Positions 1-8,657 of a stretch of 10,803 bases of DNA are shown piece after piece (the first letter of the stretch is position 1; each line of letters starts with the position of its first letter). The position numbers were made by a program, and so were the translations under genes. Under the pieces are notes generated by a model. The model was not told the DNA's origin. It made no database searches and saw only the letters and a program-made list of their open reading frames with translations. Source of the stretch: Veillonella sp. AM51-8BH (GTDB lineage Bacteria; Bacillota; Negativicutes; Veillonellales; Veillonellaceae); contig NZ_QSDY01000057.1 of assembly GCF_003463825.1 (NCBI RefSeq), positions 1-10,803 on the forward strand, given 5' to 3'.

Positions 1-256
1 CCGCTACAATAGCTACTGCTCTTAAACCTTGACCAGAAAGAACTTGGCATACTAACTCATATTTTTCTTCCGGAGACCAATAATTCTTAGTCCCTTGACA
101 TTTATTAATGTCCGAACCATGACGTTGTTCTAATTTAACCCAGTCCCTTATTTGTTTATGAAATGTATCTGTCCTTACACCGTCAGGTGTCTCGGGCCAT
201 TCACCTTGATAGAATAATTCAATTGCTTTTCTTTTAAATTCATAACTATATCTCAT
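1..256 (-). CDS. IS3-family transposase, OrfA-like helix-turn-helix protein (3' part outside the window)
   Basis: The 85 visible residues begin MRYSYEFKRKAIELF and are rich in Lys/Arg, with a first helix-turn-helix-like stretch (about residues 3-45, including the TFHKQIRDW segment) and a second start of a repeat unit, WSPEEKYELV, near residues 63-72. This two-HTH layout is what the short first ORF of IS3/IS150-group elements looks like; it binds the element ends and is normally joined by frameshifting to the DDE integrase ORF, which would lie beyond position 1. The ATG at 256 is chosen because AAAGGGGG lies just upstream. The reading frame is open to the window edge, so completeness cannot be judged. 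The family call comes from recognising the protein style, not from a search. Confidence 0.75.
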   Translation of the reverse strand, partial: MRYSYEFKRKAIELFYQGEWPETPDGVRTDTFHKQIRDWVKLEQRHGSDINKCQGTKNYWSPEEKYELVCQVLSGQGLRAVAIVA

Positions 257-260
257 GAAA

Positions 261-294
261 TACCCCCTTTACTGGTTGTCCAGTAAAGGGGGTA
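261..294. repeat. Perfect terminal hairpin at the left end of the insertion sequence
   Basis: TACCCCCTTTACTGG and CCAGTAAAGGGGGTA form perfect 15-bp arms around a 4-nt loop. Read on the minus strand, the outer edge continues as TGTACCCCC from position 296, which fits the 5'-TG terminus usual for IS3-family ends. The right arm in the minus-strand RNA contains the purine-rich ribosome binding site of the transposase, 4-5 nt before its ATG. Any transcript entering from the neighbouring gene would therefore fold and hide this site. Confidence 0.75.
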
Positions 295-295
295 C

Positions 296-296
296 A
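296..296 (-). mobile_element. Probable left boundary of an IS3-type insertion sequence (element extends to position 1 and beyond)
   Basis: The boundary is placed where the minus strand reads TGTACC at the outside of the hairpin, directly before the transposase start. The other end of the element, its right inverted repeat and the 3-4 bp target duplication are outside the window, so the exact base is an inference. Confidence 0.45.
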
Positions 297-369
297 TATC
301 ACTAGAAAGAGATACGTTTTTTCTTTACTATAAACTATTCAGTTATTTCAGCTATTTAATAATCAATGC

Positions 370-1542
370 CTAATAATTCATGAGTAACATTAACTCAATC
401 AGTGTACAACCGATATAGGCGATAATAAACTTAACCTTTTGCTTACGCATTCTATCATCGTCAGCAATTTTAAGTCGATTTGCGAGGAACCGCTTATCAC
501 GAATTTGTAATAATAAATGTTTAATTCGCTCTTGGCTTTCATTAGCCGTATCTTCATCACAATCAGATGTAAGTGTAGCCTGCTGCATGAAGATGCGACG
601 GTGTAACTTACGCATTTGTATCTTGATATTGTTATGCACAAATGCACTTTGCCACTGTTTACGAGAATCAAAGTACATGTACAAATATCTTGGAATATTC
701 ATAACCAAGAAGGATATAATAAAAATCCCTAAAGAAATCAAGAAATATGTAGAGAATGAGAATTCTAAAGTTTCTGTAGGCAAGTAGTGATGCAAGATAA
801 TAAAGGTAATCCACACGCCGATTGGCAACAAGAGAACGGCCGCAATGTCGATAGAACGAAGCCAGCTAGTACGGGTTGGTACATCTGGTACAGTGAATGT
901 ATCTACTGGATCGTGGAACGCATAGTAATCTAACTGTAAAACAGATTGGCTAGTACGAGGATTCCCTAATAGAACAGGACCATTACTGCCGATATGTCGT
1001 TCAGGCAAAGGTATAAATTTTTTTACTTGTGTATTTGGTAATAGATCGAACTGGATAATCCCCTTTTTCTCGAAACGCATAGTAGATCCCTTCTCACCTA
1101 ATGCAATAGGATTAAAGAATATACCAAAGAGACTGAGGCACCAGTTACCTAATAAGTGTAGGATAGAGTTTAAAATAAACCCACCTGTATCTATATTATT
1201 TGTATCGAGACGGATTGCAAAAGATGATGAGTAATCATCAAACCATAAATCCTCTAAGGTGAATTCCACATTGATCACATTCCCCCATTTAGTAATAATG
1301 GATAGGAATATTTGATTATTTGGTTCAAATTCAAACGTTACAGCGTAGAAGAACCAATGATTGCGAAGAGCAGCCCTCAACATACGATTAACTGTGTCTT
1401 CTTCTATATATAGTAAACGATGGTCGAACAGGTCTTGTTCTAATGGTGCCTTTTCCATGGTAGGCATCTTATCCACCACTGTATCATGATCAGATAATGT
1501 TTCATCCACCAAAGCTCGTAATTTGGTGAAGATCTTAGTCAT
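370..1542 (-). CDS. Unrecognised 390-residue membrane protein
   Basis: I do not recognise a family. The start at 1542 (MTKIFTKLRALVDE) is preferred over an in-frame ATG 39 nt upstream because GGAGGGG lies 2-8 nt before it and a good promoter falls between. The first ~230 residues look mostly soluble, with one hydrophobic, possibly amphipathic stretch around residues 123-147. Two clear membrane segments follow at about 231-251 and 265-286, then a long basic and charged region (about 290-370) with coiled-coil-like composition. A last hydrophobic segment (about 370-388) ends almost at the C-terminus, LMLLMNY. There is no signal peptide. It is transcribed alone, away from the cyd genes, with the insertion sequence just downstream. 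Function unknown. Confidence 0.8.
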   Translation of the reverse strand: MTKIFTKLRALVDETLSDHDTVVDKMPTMEKAPLEQDLFDHRLLYIEEDTVNRMLRAALRNHWFFYAVTFEFEPNNQIFLSIITKWGNVINVEFTLEDLWFDDYSSSFAIRLDTNNIDTGGFILNSILHLLGNWCLSLFGIFFNPIALGEKGSTMRFEKKGIIQFDLLPNTQVKKFIPLPERHIGSNGPVLLGNPRTSQSVLQLDYYAFHDPVDTFTVPDVPTRTSWLRSIDIAAVLLLPIGVWITFIILHHYLPTETLEFSFSTYFLISLGIFIISFLVMNIPRYLYMYFDSRKQWQSAFVHNNIKIQMRKLHRRIFMQQATLTSDCDEDTANESQERIKHLLLQIRDKRFLANRLKIADDDRMRKQKVKFIIAYIGCTLIELMLLMNY

Positions 1543-1581
1543 AACCCCTCCAAGGGTAAAAAAACAGCTTTTGATATACAA

Positions 1582-1610
1582 ATTATACCATATATTGCAT
1601 GATTTATCGA
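1582..1610 (-). promoter_or_regulatory. Promoter of the 390-residue membrane protein gene
   Basis: The minus strand carries a perfect TATAAT at 1587-1582, preceded by TGG to give an extended -10. A 17-nt spacer separates it from TCGATA (4 of 6 matches to TTGACA). Transcription would start near 1575, giving a leader of about 33 nt before the ATG at 1542. Confidence 0.65.
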
Positions 1611-1653
1611 TAAAAGACTACTACATATACTATTAAATATAGGTATACATAAG

Positions 1654-1684
1654 GCCCCTTTTACATAGTAAAAGGGGCTTTATT
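1654..1684. terminator. Hairpin terminator downstream of cydDC
   Basis: GCCCCTTTTA and TAAAAGGGGC form a perfect 10-bp stem with a 5-nt loop. It lies between the 3' end of cydDC and the promoter of the next gene, where a stop to cyd transcription is expected. On the minus strand the stem is followed only by CCTTATG, a poor U tract. The plus-strand side (TTTATT) is better, so it may act in both directions or work weakly. Confidence 0.55.
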
Positions 1685-1752
1685 ACTGTAGTTTAACATT
1701 CAACCTATTATAGTTTAATATTTATAATAGATAGTTTAACTGATATTTATTT

Positions 1753-4700
1753 TTATTGAATACTTGCCATGGATAGATAACAATATTCATAGAAGTGACC
1801 ACGAAGGGCAATTAATTCTTCGTAAGTTCCATCTTCTATAATTTGACCTTTATCCATAAATAAGATACGGTCCATATGTTCTAATCCTTCTAACTGATGT
1901 GTAATATATAAGCATGTTTTATCCTGTACATATTCCATCAAATCACGATGCAGAGCCTTCCTCGTTACTTGGTCTAAACCTTCTAATGGTTCATCTAACA
2001 AAACAACTTGAGGTTTTCGCAAGAATAGTCGAGCTAAAGCAACCCGTTGTCGTTCGCCACCACTTAGACCATGACCACCACTACCAACAATCGTATGAAT
2101 ACCATCTGGCAAGCGTTCCACTACAGAGCGCAACGAAGCACGATCAATAGCATACTCTAAATCAGCTTCTGAGGCATCCGGTCTTGCTAGTCGAATATTA
2201 TCTTCAAAGGACGCATGGAAAATATATGTATCTTGCGTTATCGTGCCTAAAGCATTACGCCATGTATCGATAGAAATATCCTTTAACTCTACATCACCAA
2301 CATGGATTGAGCCTCTGTAATCATATAATCGCTCAAGCATATTAAACAATGTAGTCTTACCAGATCCACTAGCGCCAACAATAGCAATCGATTGACCTTG
2401 TTTAATGTCTAATCTAAGATGTTCATAAATACGACGATGCGCATCATAACCAAAGGATACATCGGTAAATGTAATCTCTCGATTAGCATTAAATGGTTTT
2501 GGTGCGTTTGGTTCCACTACTGGAATTGGCTCATCTGCAAGTGCTATGAGACGACTCGTAGCCACTTTACTTTCAGCACCATGATGAATGGCAGCGATCA
2601 TAGGTTGTAAGGACTCAAACCAAGCTTGTGTACCAATAGCAGCAACTGCTACCATAACACTGGCCCAAGCTCCGGTCAACGCATTGGCTGCTAATATGGC
2701 TACAATGACAACTGTAATTTGGACTCCACCTAGGAACAGCGTATTGCCTAAGTTCATGCCCCGTTCGATAATACCTTTATTAGCATCCACAGTACTCATC
2801 ATATGTTGAATACGATCGTATACTAACTGTTCATTACCGTAACTAATAACATCCTCCAAGCTATCCATGGTATCACTTAATAGGGATTTATATTCCCCTT
2901 GTTGAGGTCCAATCGCCGTCAACGATTGTTTGTTATGAACATATACACCTAAAGGCAAAACTAGACCTAATATAAAGGCTGCTAAAACTATAGGCGCAAC
3001 TAAACTATTATCAATCGTAGATACACCATAGGCAACTAAAATAGTTAAAGCAATGGCTGCTGTAGGAGGAATCAACGTACGCAAGTAGAAAAATTGTAGT
3101 ACCTCTATATCCCCCATAATGCGACCTAGCATATCCCCTGCACCAAAACGTTTAAGAATAGCCGGCGCCAATGGTTCTAAATGAGCATAAAACCATACAC
3201 GCAAACCATATAGACCTTGGAACGCCATACGATGAGATGTATACCGTTCAAAATAACGACATACAGCACGACTAACACCAAAGAAGCGGACGCCTACAAT
3301 AGCAAGGCTCAAATAAGTAAGTCCCGGTTGCAATGCTGCTGATGCCAATAACCATGCGGATACAGTTAATAAGCCCACATTCATAAATACCGTTAAGAAT
3401 GTAAAAATCAAAGCTAATACTAAGGACCACTTTGCAGGACTTAGTACAGTAAATAATAATTTCCATCCTTGTACGCCCATCTTAGAAGTTGAAACCTCAG
3501 GAGTCTGTATTGTATCTTGCCCCAAAACGTAAGCTTCTTGATGATCTACCCGAATTGAATGATCAATCTCTTCTCTATGTTCTAAGGTAAATGACTTTTC
3601 TGTCTTTAATTGTTCTTCGATAGTTGAAGAAAATTCACCTAAACCAGAGGTGATAAGGTCCTTAAAATAACCATCTACTGCAAGAAGCTTCGCATAAGAA
3701 CCTTGTTGAATAATACGTCCATGTTTCAAAACGTATAGTGTGGATGCCCAATGCATCGTTTGTAGACGATGACCAATGATAATGACGATTTTATTATCCA
3801 TCAAACGTTTGATAGCACTGCTTATAATAGCTTCTGTTTTTACATCAAGATGTGCCGTCACCTCATCGAGAATTAACACTTGGCCCTTTCGCAAAAATGC
3901 ACGTACTAAGCAACCCGTTGACGTTCGCCACCACTCAGACCCAAGCCACCTTCACCAATAACAGTATCTAGTCCATCTTGTTGTCTATCGATCACATCTA
4001 GTAGCTGTACCTCTTTACAAGCTTCAATAATCTCTTCATCACTTACATTCATCCCAAAGGATAATACATCACGCAAAGTTCCTTTCATAATATGTGGATG
4101 TTGAGATACATAAGTAATTTGTTGGCGCCACCACTCAATATCGATGTCACATAGATCAAGACCATCTATAGTAACAGTGCCTTTAGGAGCAGTTAAAAAT
4201 CCCCCAATAATATGAGCAAGTGTAGATTTCCCTGCCCCACTTTCACCAACAAGCATGATTGGAGAATTACGTTTAGCCTCTAATGAAATATGTTGTACAC
4301 CATTTTCACTATCTTCATAGGTAAACGTTAAATCCTTAATTTCAATTGCTTGTACCTTACCTTTAAGTTGAGATTGTCCGCCTATAGGCAGCGATAGCTG
4401 GCGATTCATAAACTCTTCGTATTTTAAAATCGATGTCTTACCTGCCATGCCCGTATGGAATGCAGCCCCCAATTGTCTAAATGGCGTATAGAACTCTGGC
4501 GCTAATAGCAAAATAAAGAAAGCTGAAAAGAATGGGATTTCACCATCCAATAATGTTAAGCCCAGGTATACCGCAATCAATGCCGTACTAATAGTACTTA
4601 CGAGCTCAAGAACTAGAGCAGATAAAAACGCCACACGCAATACTCGTAATGTAGAATCTTTAAACTCCTCAGATAAACGACCAATAACATGAATTTGATC

Positions 4701-5339
4701 CTTGGCACGGCCAAAGAGCTTTAATGTTGTAATCCCTTGCAATACATCAAGAAAATGACCAGATAAGAAGCTCATCCGCTCCCACTGTTCTTTATTTAGA
4801 CGATCCGCTTGCTTACCAATTAAGATCATAAAGAACGGAATCAATGGCACTGTAATAATCAAAATGATACCAATAATAGGTAATGTATCTACAATAGCAA
4901 TACCCATAATAAGAGGAATCATAATAGCATATAGGATTTGAGGAATATAACGAGCTACATAAGCATCTACTTGCTCCAATCCATCAGTAAGCATATGTAT
5001 TACATCGCCATGGCGTTCCTTATGTTGCACACCAAGTTTAAACATATGCTCTAAGGCCCGTTCTCTAAAGGTTGCTTTTACTGCAGTACCTAATCGATTT
5101 GCTACGGATTCTTGTATATAATGTGCAAGCAACCTTACAATAATAGCAATTCCTAAATAGATAATAGAATACCTTTCATCATGTAAGGTATTCTCTGAAA
5201 ATATAAAATTATTAATTAAGGTTCCAAAGAACCAAGCTTGCCCAACAATAGCCAAACTCTCTACTAAACAGGTTAATCCTAGTAGTAATAGCTGACCTTT
5301 ATGTTCTAGCAGCGCTTTAAAAGCAGTACGCTGTATCAT
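1753..5339 (-). CDS. cydDC: CydD-CydC fusion: ABC exporter for cytochrome bd assembly (frameshifted)
   Basis: CydDC is a heterodimeric inner-membrane ABC exporter of reduced thiols (glutathione/cysteine) required for assembling bd oxidase and c-type haems. Here both subunits lie in one gene. The CydD half has membrane helices over about residues 15-280, Walker A GESGAGKST (365-373), Q-loop Q413, LSGGE (468-472) and, after repair, Walker B with DEVTAHLD (492-499, V replacing the usual P). A charged linker (about 567-622) leads without a stop into CydC, with the segment MNVGLLTVSAWLLASAA, Walker A GASGSGKTT (989-997), LSGGE (1092-1096), DEPLEGLD and H-loop His1148. As written, TAG at 3908-3906 interrupts the CydD signature region. 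The equivalent CydC codons read GTTGCTTTAGC where CydD has GTTGCTTAGTA, so one T is missing. Repair gives 1195 residues. AGAGGA precedes the ATG by about 7 nt. Confidence 0.88.
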
Positions 5340-5383
5340 AGTATCCTCTACGGTAAAACTATTAAAAATATAAAATCAAATCG

Positions 5384-5413
5384 ATTAGACTGCCCTAACT
5401 AAGTCTCAGTTAA
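5384..5413 (-). promoter_or_regulatory. Candidate promoter of cydDC
   Basis: Minus-strand TTAACT (5413-5408), an 18-nt spacer and TCTAAT (5389-5384, 5 of 6 matches to TATAAT) lie between the cydAB terminator and the cydDC start. A second possibility just upstream is TTCACT at 5450-5445 with a TA-rich -10 near 5429-5422. A promoter is expected here because the terminator separates cydDC from cydAB. Which of the two is used cannot be decided from sequence. Confidence 0.35.
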
Positions 5414-5484
5414 ATTCTGTTAAAATATAATCTAAGTTAGTCCAAGTGAATCTAAATTTATCAATATTATATCCATCTTACCAC

Positions 5485-5515
5485 AAAAAAGAGGCGTGCC
5501 GCTACGACACGCCTC
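5485..5515 (-). terminator. Rho-independent terminator of the rrf2-cydA-cydB operon
   Basis: On the minus strand GAGGCGTG, a 9-nt loop and CACGCCTC form an 8-bp GC-rich stem followed directly by TTTTTT. It lies about 50 nt after the cydB stop, so cydDC needs its own promoter or read-through. Confidence 0.9.
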
Positions 5516-5564
5516 ACATTGAGACCTAAATTTTACAATTCACTAGAATTATAATTCTATTCTA

Positions 5565-6582
5565 TTAATAGTGTAAGTCTTTTTCAGATACACGATGACG
5601 GAATGTCCAGTATACCCAGATTTGGTAAGCCAAGATAATTGGCACAAATACAAAGGCTACACAAGTCATCAATGTCAATGTGTAAGTAGAGTTACCTGCA
5701 TTTGCAATAGTTAAGCTCCACTCAGGATTCAAAGAGGAAACCATGATGCGAGGGAACAAACCAGCAAAGTAAGCAGCCGTTACAGAGATAACGGATAAGG
5801 AGCTGAATACAAAGCCCCATTTTGTATTTCGAGTACGTGCTGCGCCCCAAGAAATGAGGAAGAACACGATTGCCAACGCAAAGCAAACAATTGCCAATAC
5901 AGAGTTGAACAAATCTGTAAATACATAAGTTGCACCTACCAATGCTAATGCACCGATAGCTGTAGGAACACCTACTACCAAGGAAGCTGCACGAGCGCGT
6001 TCGGAAACAGCACCAGCAGTTTGATAGAAGTGAACAAACCACCATGGTATGTGAATACCAAGATAAACGCAATACCGCAAAGTACTGTGTATGGGCTTAA
6101 CAAATCAAAGAATGTGCTACATAGGTCATGCTTGCATCGATTGGAGTACCTTGAATCAAGTTACCAACCGTAACACCCCACAATAATGCAGGAATCAAAG
6201 AACCAAAGAAGATGCAGTAGTCGAAAGTTTTACGCCATAACAAGTTAGGGCTTTTGGAGCGGAATTCGAAGGATACGCCACGGATAATAAGAGCCGCAAG
6301 CATCAAGAATAACGCCAAGTAGAAACCACTGAACAATGTAGCATATACATTAGGGAAGGACGCAAATAATGCACCACCTGCAGTAATCATCCATACCTCA
6401 TTACCGTCCCATACAGGACCTAAGGCATTGATCATTTGACGACGTTCAACGTCAGTTTTACCGATGAATGGTAATAAAATACCAGTACCATAGTCAAAAC
6501 CTTCTAATAAGAAGAAGCCAGCGAATAGTATAGTAATTAAAATAAACCATACCACTTCAAGGTTATTAAAAATTAATTCCAT
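5565..6582 (-). CDS. cydB: Cytochrome bd ubiquinol oxidase subunit II (two frameshifts)
   Basis: CydB is the second membrane subunit of the bd quinol:O2 oxidoreductase and pairs with the haem-bearing CydA. Recognisable pieces are the N-terminal LEGFDYGTG (26-34), GPVWDGNEVW (55-64), the GVTVGNLIQG segment, FTYHGGLFTSIK, SERARAASLV, GLFPRIMVSS and the C-terminal YQIWVYWTFRHR. These pieces lie in three frames. One G is missing near 6117 (expected Tyr-Val-Gly-Thr-Phe-Phe-Asp; TATGTAGCACATTC observed). One A is missing in the A run at 6022-6020 (expected Ser-Ile-Lys-Thr-Ala-Gly). With both restored the protein has 339 residues, the usual size. Its start overlaps the cydA stop by 10 nt, and GAGGAGG lies within the cydA coding end, which indicates translational coupling. 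Confidence 0.9.
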
Positions 6583-7961
6583 AATCTCGCCTCCTCTTTT
6601 TCAACTACATCGTGAGATGGATTGCCATCCGGACCCTTTTTGATGTGTTCTACAGCAAGGTAGATAGCCGCAATAGCTGCTATGATATACACAACTGTAA
6701 AACCGATGATAGTAGTCATAATTTCTGGAGCTGTAACGGCTTTAGAAGCACCGTCTGCAGTCAATTGTAAACCATTTACAAGCCATGGTTGACGACCTGC
6801 TTCTGCTACAAACCAACCTGTAGAATGAGCAATGAATGGCAATGGCAATGTCCAGAACATAATTTTCAAGAATGTGCGATTTCCAACTAATTTGTCTTTT
6901 GCATTAAGGATGAGACCTACGAATGCAACAAGTAACATAATGGAACCAGCGGCAACCATGATACGGAATGTCCAGAAGATTGCTGGAACATCTGGAATAT
7001 AGTTACCAGGACCATATTGAGCCTCAGATTTAGCTTGAAGATCTTTGATACCTTCTACTTTACCAGATGTAAAGGAGTTTTGAGTCAAGAAGGATAAACC
7101 ACCAGGGATTTCAAGTGCACCCGTATTCTTTTGAGCTTTAGTATCAATGTTAGCTACCAAAGAGAATGGAGCAGGATCTTGTGTTTCCCACAACGCTTCC
7201 ATAGCAGCCATTTTCATAGGTTGTACTTTTGTAATGTATTGACCTTGATGATGACCTGCCAAAGCGCCTAAAGTACCGAATACAAGAGCAATAACCATGC
7301 CCCATTTAGCGGAACGACGGTAGAAGTCTGTCGCATTGTTGCGCAATAAGTGCCAAGCACTGATGGCCATGATAATTACGCCTGCTGTTAATAGACCATT
7401 CAACACAATATGGAAGAATTGACCTGGTACATAGCCGTTTTGAACAATTGTTAAAAAATTATCCATTTCTGCACGACCATTACGGATTACATAACCTACA
7501 GGATGTTGCATAAAGGAGTTGGCTACGAGAATCCAGAACGCAGATAGGTTAGTACCTAATGCTACCAACGTAGCCACAAGAGCATGAGCAGTTTTATTTA
7601 ATCGGTCCCAGCCGAAGATCCATACACCCATGAATGTAGATTCCAAGAAAAATGCCATTAATGCTTCAAGGGCTAATGGAGCGCCGAAAATGTCACCCAT
7701 AAAACGAGAATATTCTGCCCAGTTCATACCGAAATGGAATTCCTGAACAATACCAGTTACCACACCCATAGCAAAGTTAATTAGGAACAATTTGCCCCAG
7801 AATTTTGCCATTTTTTTGTATACTTCTTTACCAGTAGACACATATGTCCACTCCAAGATAGCTACAGTCACTGTCATGCCTAGTGTGAACGGCACAAACA
7901 ACCAGTGATAGATAGATGTTAGCGCAAATTGTATTCGAGCTAAATCTACAGCTTCAAACAT
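6573..7961 (-). CDS. cydA: Cytochrome bd ubiquinol oxidase subunit I
   Basis: CydA carries the b558, b595 and d haems and the quinol site of cytochrome bd, which reduces O2 to water in the cytoplasmic membrane. The 462-residue protein is intact. His19 (in SIYHWLFVPF), Glu99 and Glu107 (in LEALMAFFLES), His184 (QFFHIVLNG) and Met335 (FWTFRIMV) match the E. coli haem ligands and proton-path residues H19, E99, E107, H186 and M393. The quinol loop contains PMKMAAMEALWETQ with Lys250 and Glu255. GRQPW is at 389-393. The length and short loop match the Firmicutes-type short-loop class rather than the 522-residue E. coli form. AAGGAGG lies 7 nt before the ATG. It follows the Rrf2 regulator by 62 nt with no terminator between, so the two are probably co-transcribed. 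Confidence 0.97.
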   Translation of the reverse strand: MFEAVDLARIQFALTSIYHWLFVPFTLGMTVTVAILEWTYVSTGKEVYKKMAKFWGKLFLINFAMGVVTGIVQEFHFGMNWAEYSRFMGDIFGAPLALEALMAFFLESTFMGVWIFGWDRLNKTAHALVATLVALGTNLSAFWILVANSFMQHPVGYVIRNGRAEMDNFLTIVQNGYVPGQFFHIVLNGLLTAGVIIMAISAWHLLRNNATDFYRRSAKWGMVIALVFGTLGALAGHHQGQYITKVQPMKMAAMEALWETQDPAPFSLVANIDTKAQKNTGALEIPGGLSFLTQNSFTSGKVEGIKDLQAKSEAQYGPGNYIPDVPAIFWTFRIMVAAGSIMLLVAFVGLILNAKDKLVGNRTFLKIMFWTLPLPFIAHSTGWFVAEAGRQPWLVNGLQLTADGASKAVTAPEIMTTIIGFTVVYIIAAIAAIYLAVEHIKKGPDGNPSHDVVEKEEARLWN

Positions 7962-8023
7962 GTGTTTTCCTCCTTAGAATAAAATACCTACATCACTTGA
8001 TGAGCTTTTACCAAAATCTTGTA

Positions 8024-8475
8024 TCATTGAGCTTGTAAATACGGTAAGGATTCAGACTCAATCAACTGTTCACGTTGAGCAAGAGTTTTAAAGTTAACCT
8101 TCTCCAACTGATTGATCAATTGGTCCTGGACCTTCCCCATAGCTTCATTGATAGCACAATGCCCCATACAAGATTTAGAGCAAGAACCTACATCATATAA
8201 ACACCGTTGTAAATACGCATCCCCTTCTACCGCTCTAATTACATCGAGCAATGAAATCTCTTGAGGGTCTCGATTGAGGCAAACCCACCATCTACACCAC
8301 GAAAGGATTTCATAATCCCAGCTGCAATGAGACTACGCATAATCTTGAGCAAAAATCGTTCTGGAATCAATTCTTGCTCAGCCAATACAGAACCCGTTAG
8401 CTTCGTTCCCGAAGGTAAGAGCGCCATATGTAAGACCATGCGAAATGCATAATCCGTGGCCTGATTTAACTTCAT
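8024..8475 (-). CDS. Rrf2-family regulator with a four-cysteine cluster (frameshifted)
   Basis: Rrf2 proteins are small winged-helix regulators, many of them sensing redox, NO or iron through a cysteine-bound Fe-S cluster (IscR, NsrR, RsrR). The N-terminus MKLNQATDYAFRMVLHMALL, the recognition-helix segment ERFLLKIMRSLIAAGI and the wing (FRGVDGGF) are typical. Cysteines fall at 92, 99, 103 and 107 (C-x6-C-x3-C-x3-C), where IscR has three at 92, 98 and 104. The frame breaks near 8278-8279: GCCTCAAT is seen where GCCCTCAAT would continue as GGFALNRDPQEISLLDVI. With one C restored the protein has 150 residues. The start at 8475 has AAGGAG 5 nt upstream; the open frame further upstream overlaps the promoter and is not used. 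Its position ahead of cydAB suggests that it controls the oxidase and its own gene. Confidence 0.85.
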
Positions 8476-8520
8476 AAGGTCTCCTTTCTCGTGCACTTGG
8501 ACAAACGTATTACTAAATCT

Positions 8521-8549
8521 AGTATAATCGAAATAAAACAATACTGCAA
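8521..8549 (-). promoter_or_regulatory. Promoter of the rrf2-cydAB operon
   Basis: The minus strand reads TTGCAG (8549-8544), a 17-nt spacer and TATACT (8526-8521). Transcription would begin near 8514, leaving a leader of about 39 nt. The -35 is weak (3 of 6) and lies in the centre of a palindrome, so it may need, or be blocked by, a bound regulator. Confidence 0.65.
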
Positions 8550-8563
8550 TGGTATTGTTTTAT
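8533..8563. promoter_or_regulatory. 31-bp palindromic operator candidate upstream of rrf2-cydAB
   Basis: ATAAAACAATAC and GTATTGTTTTAT form perfect 12-bp arms around a 7-nt centre (TGCAATG). The palindrome covers the -35 box, so a dimer bound here would be placed to repress. It has no T tract on either side and no G/C-rich stem, which argues against a terminator. It does not match the FNR (TTGAT-N4-ATCAA) or Rex (TTGTGA-type) consensus. The adjacent Rrf2 protein is the natural candidate binder. Confidence 0.65.
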
Positions 8564-8657
8564 ATATTGAGAATTAACATATATAGTTTTTAGGCCCTCA
8601 AATCAGATATAACCTAAATACTTTTATACTTACAAAAATAGTTTTTGAATTTTATTA

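Noticed and set aside
1753..3894. A separate 713-codon ABC transporter gene starting at 3894
   Set aside because: The first codon is TTG with no ribosome binding site, and its first 80 residues are the missing Walker B end of the CydD domain. It is the second part of a frameshifted fusion gene.
3906..3911. Programmed frameshifting in cydD
   Set aside because: There is no slippery heptamer or downstream stem-loop, the break lies inside the ABC signature motif, and the same kind of loss occurs at three other sites nearby.
5391..5442. Imperfect inverted repeat (CTAACTTAG and CTTAGTTAG) before cydDC
   Set aside because: Only 8 of 9 positions match, in very AT-rich DNA with wide spacing; chance is a sufficient explanation.
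5440..5482. A 14-codon frame after the cydAB terminator that might be a CydX-like small subunit
   Set aside because: It has no ribosome binding site, is not hydrophobic like CydX, and begins right at the terminator T run.
5565..6080. A separate 171-codon membrane protein gene starting at 6080
   Set aside because: It begins at a TTG inside cydB without a ribosome binding site, and its first residues are out-of-frame sequence. From SERARAAS onward it is the C-terminal half of CydB.
8533..8563. The palindrome upstream of the regulator as a terminator
   Set aside because: The stem is AT-rich without a following T run, and it overlaps a promoter; the moaB terminator lies further upstream at 8658-8689.
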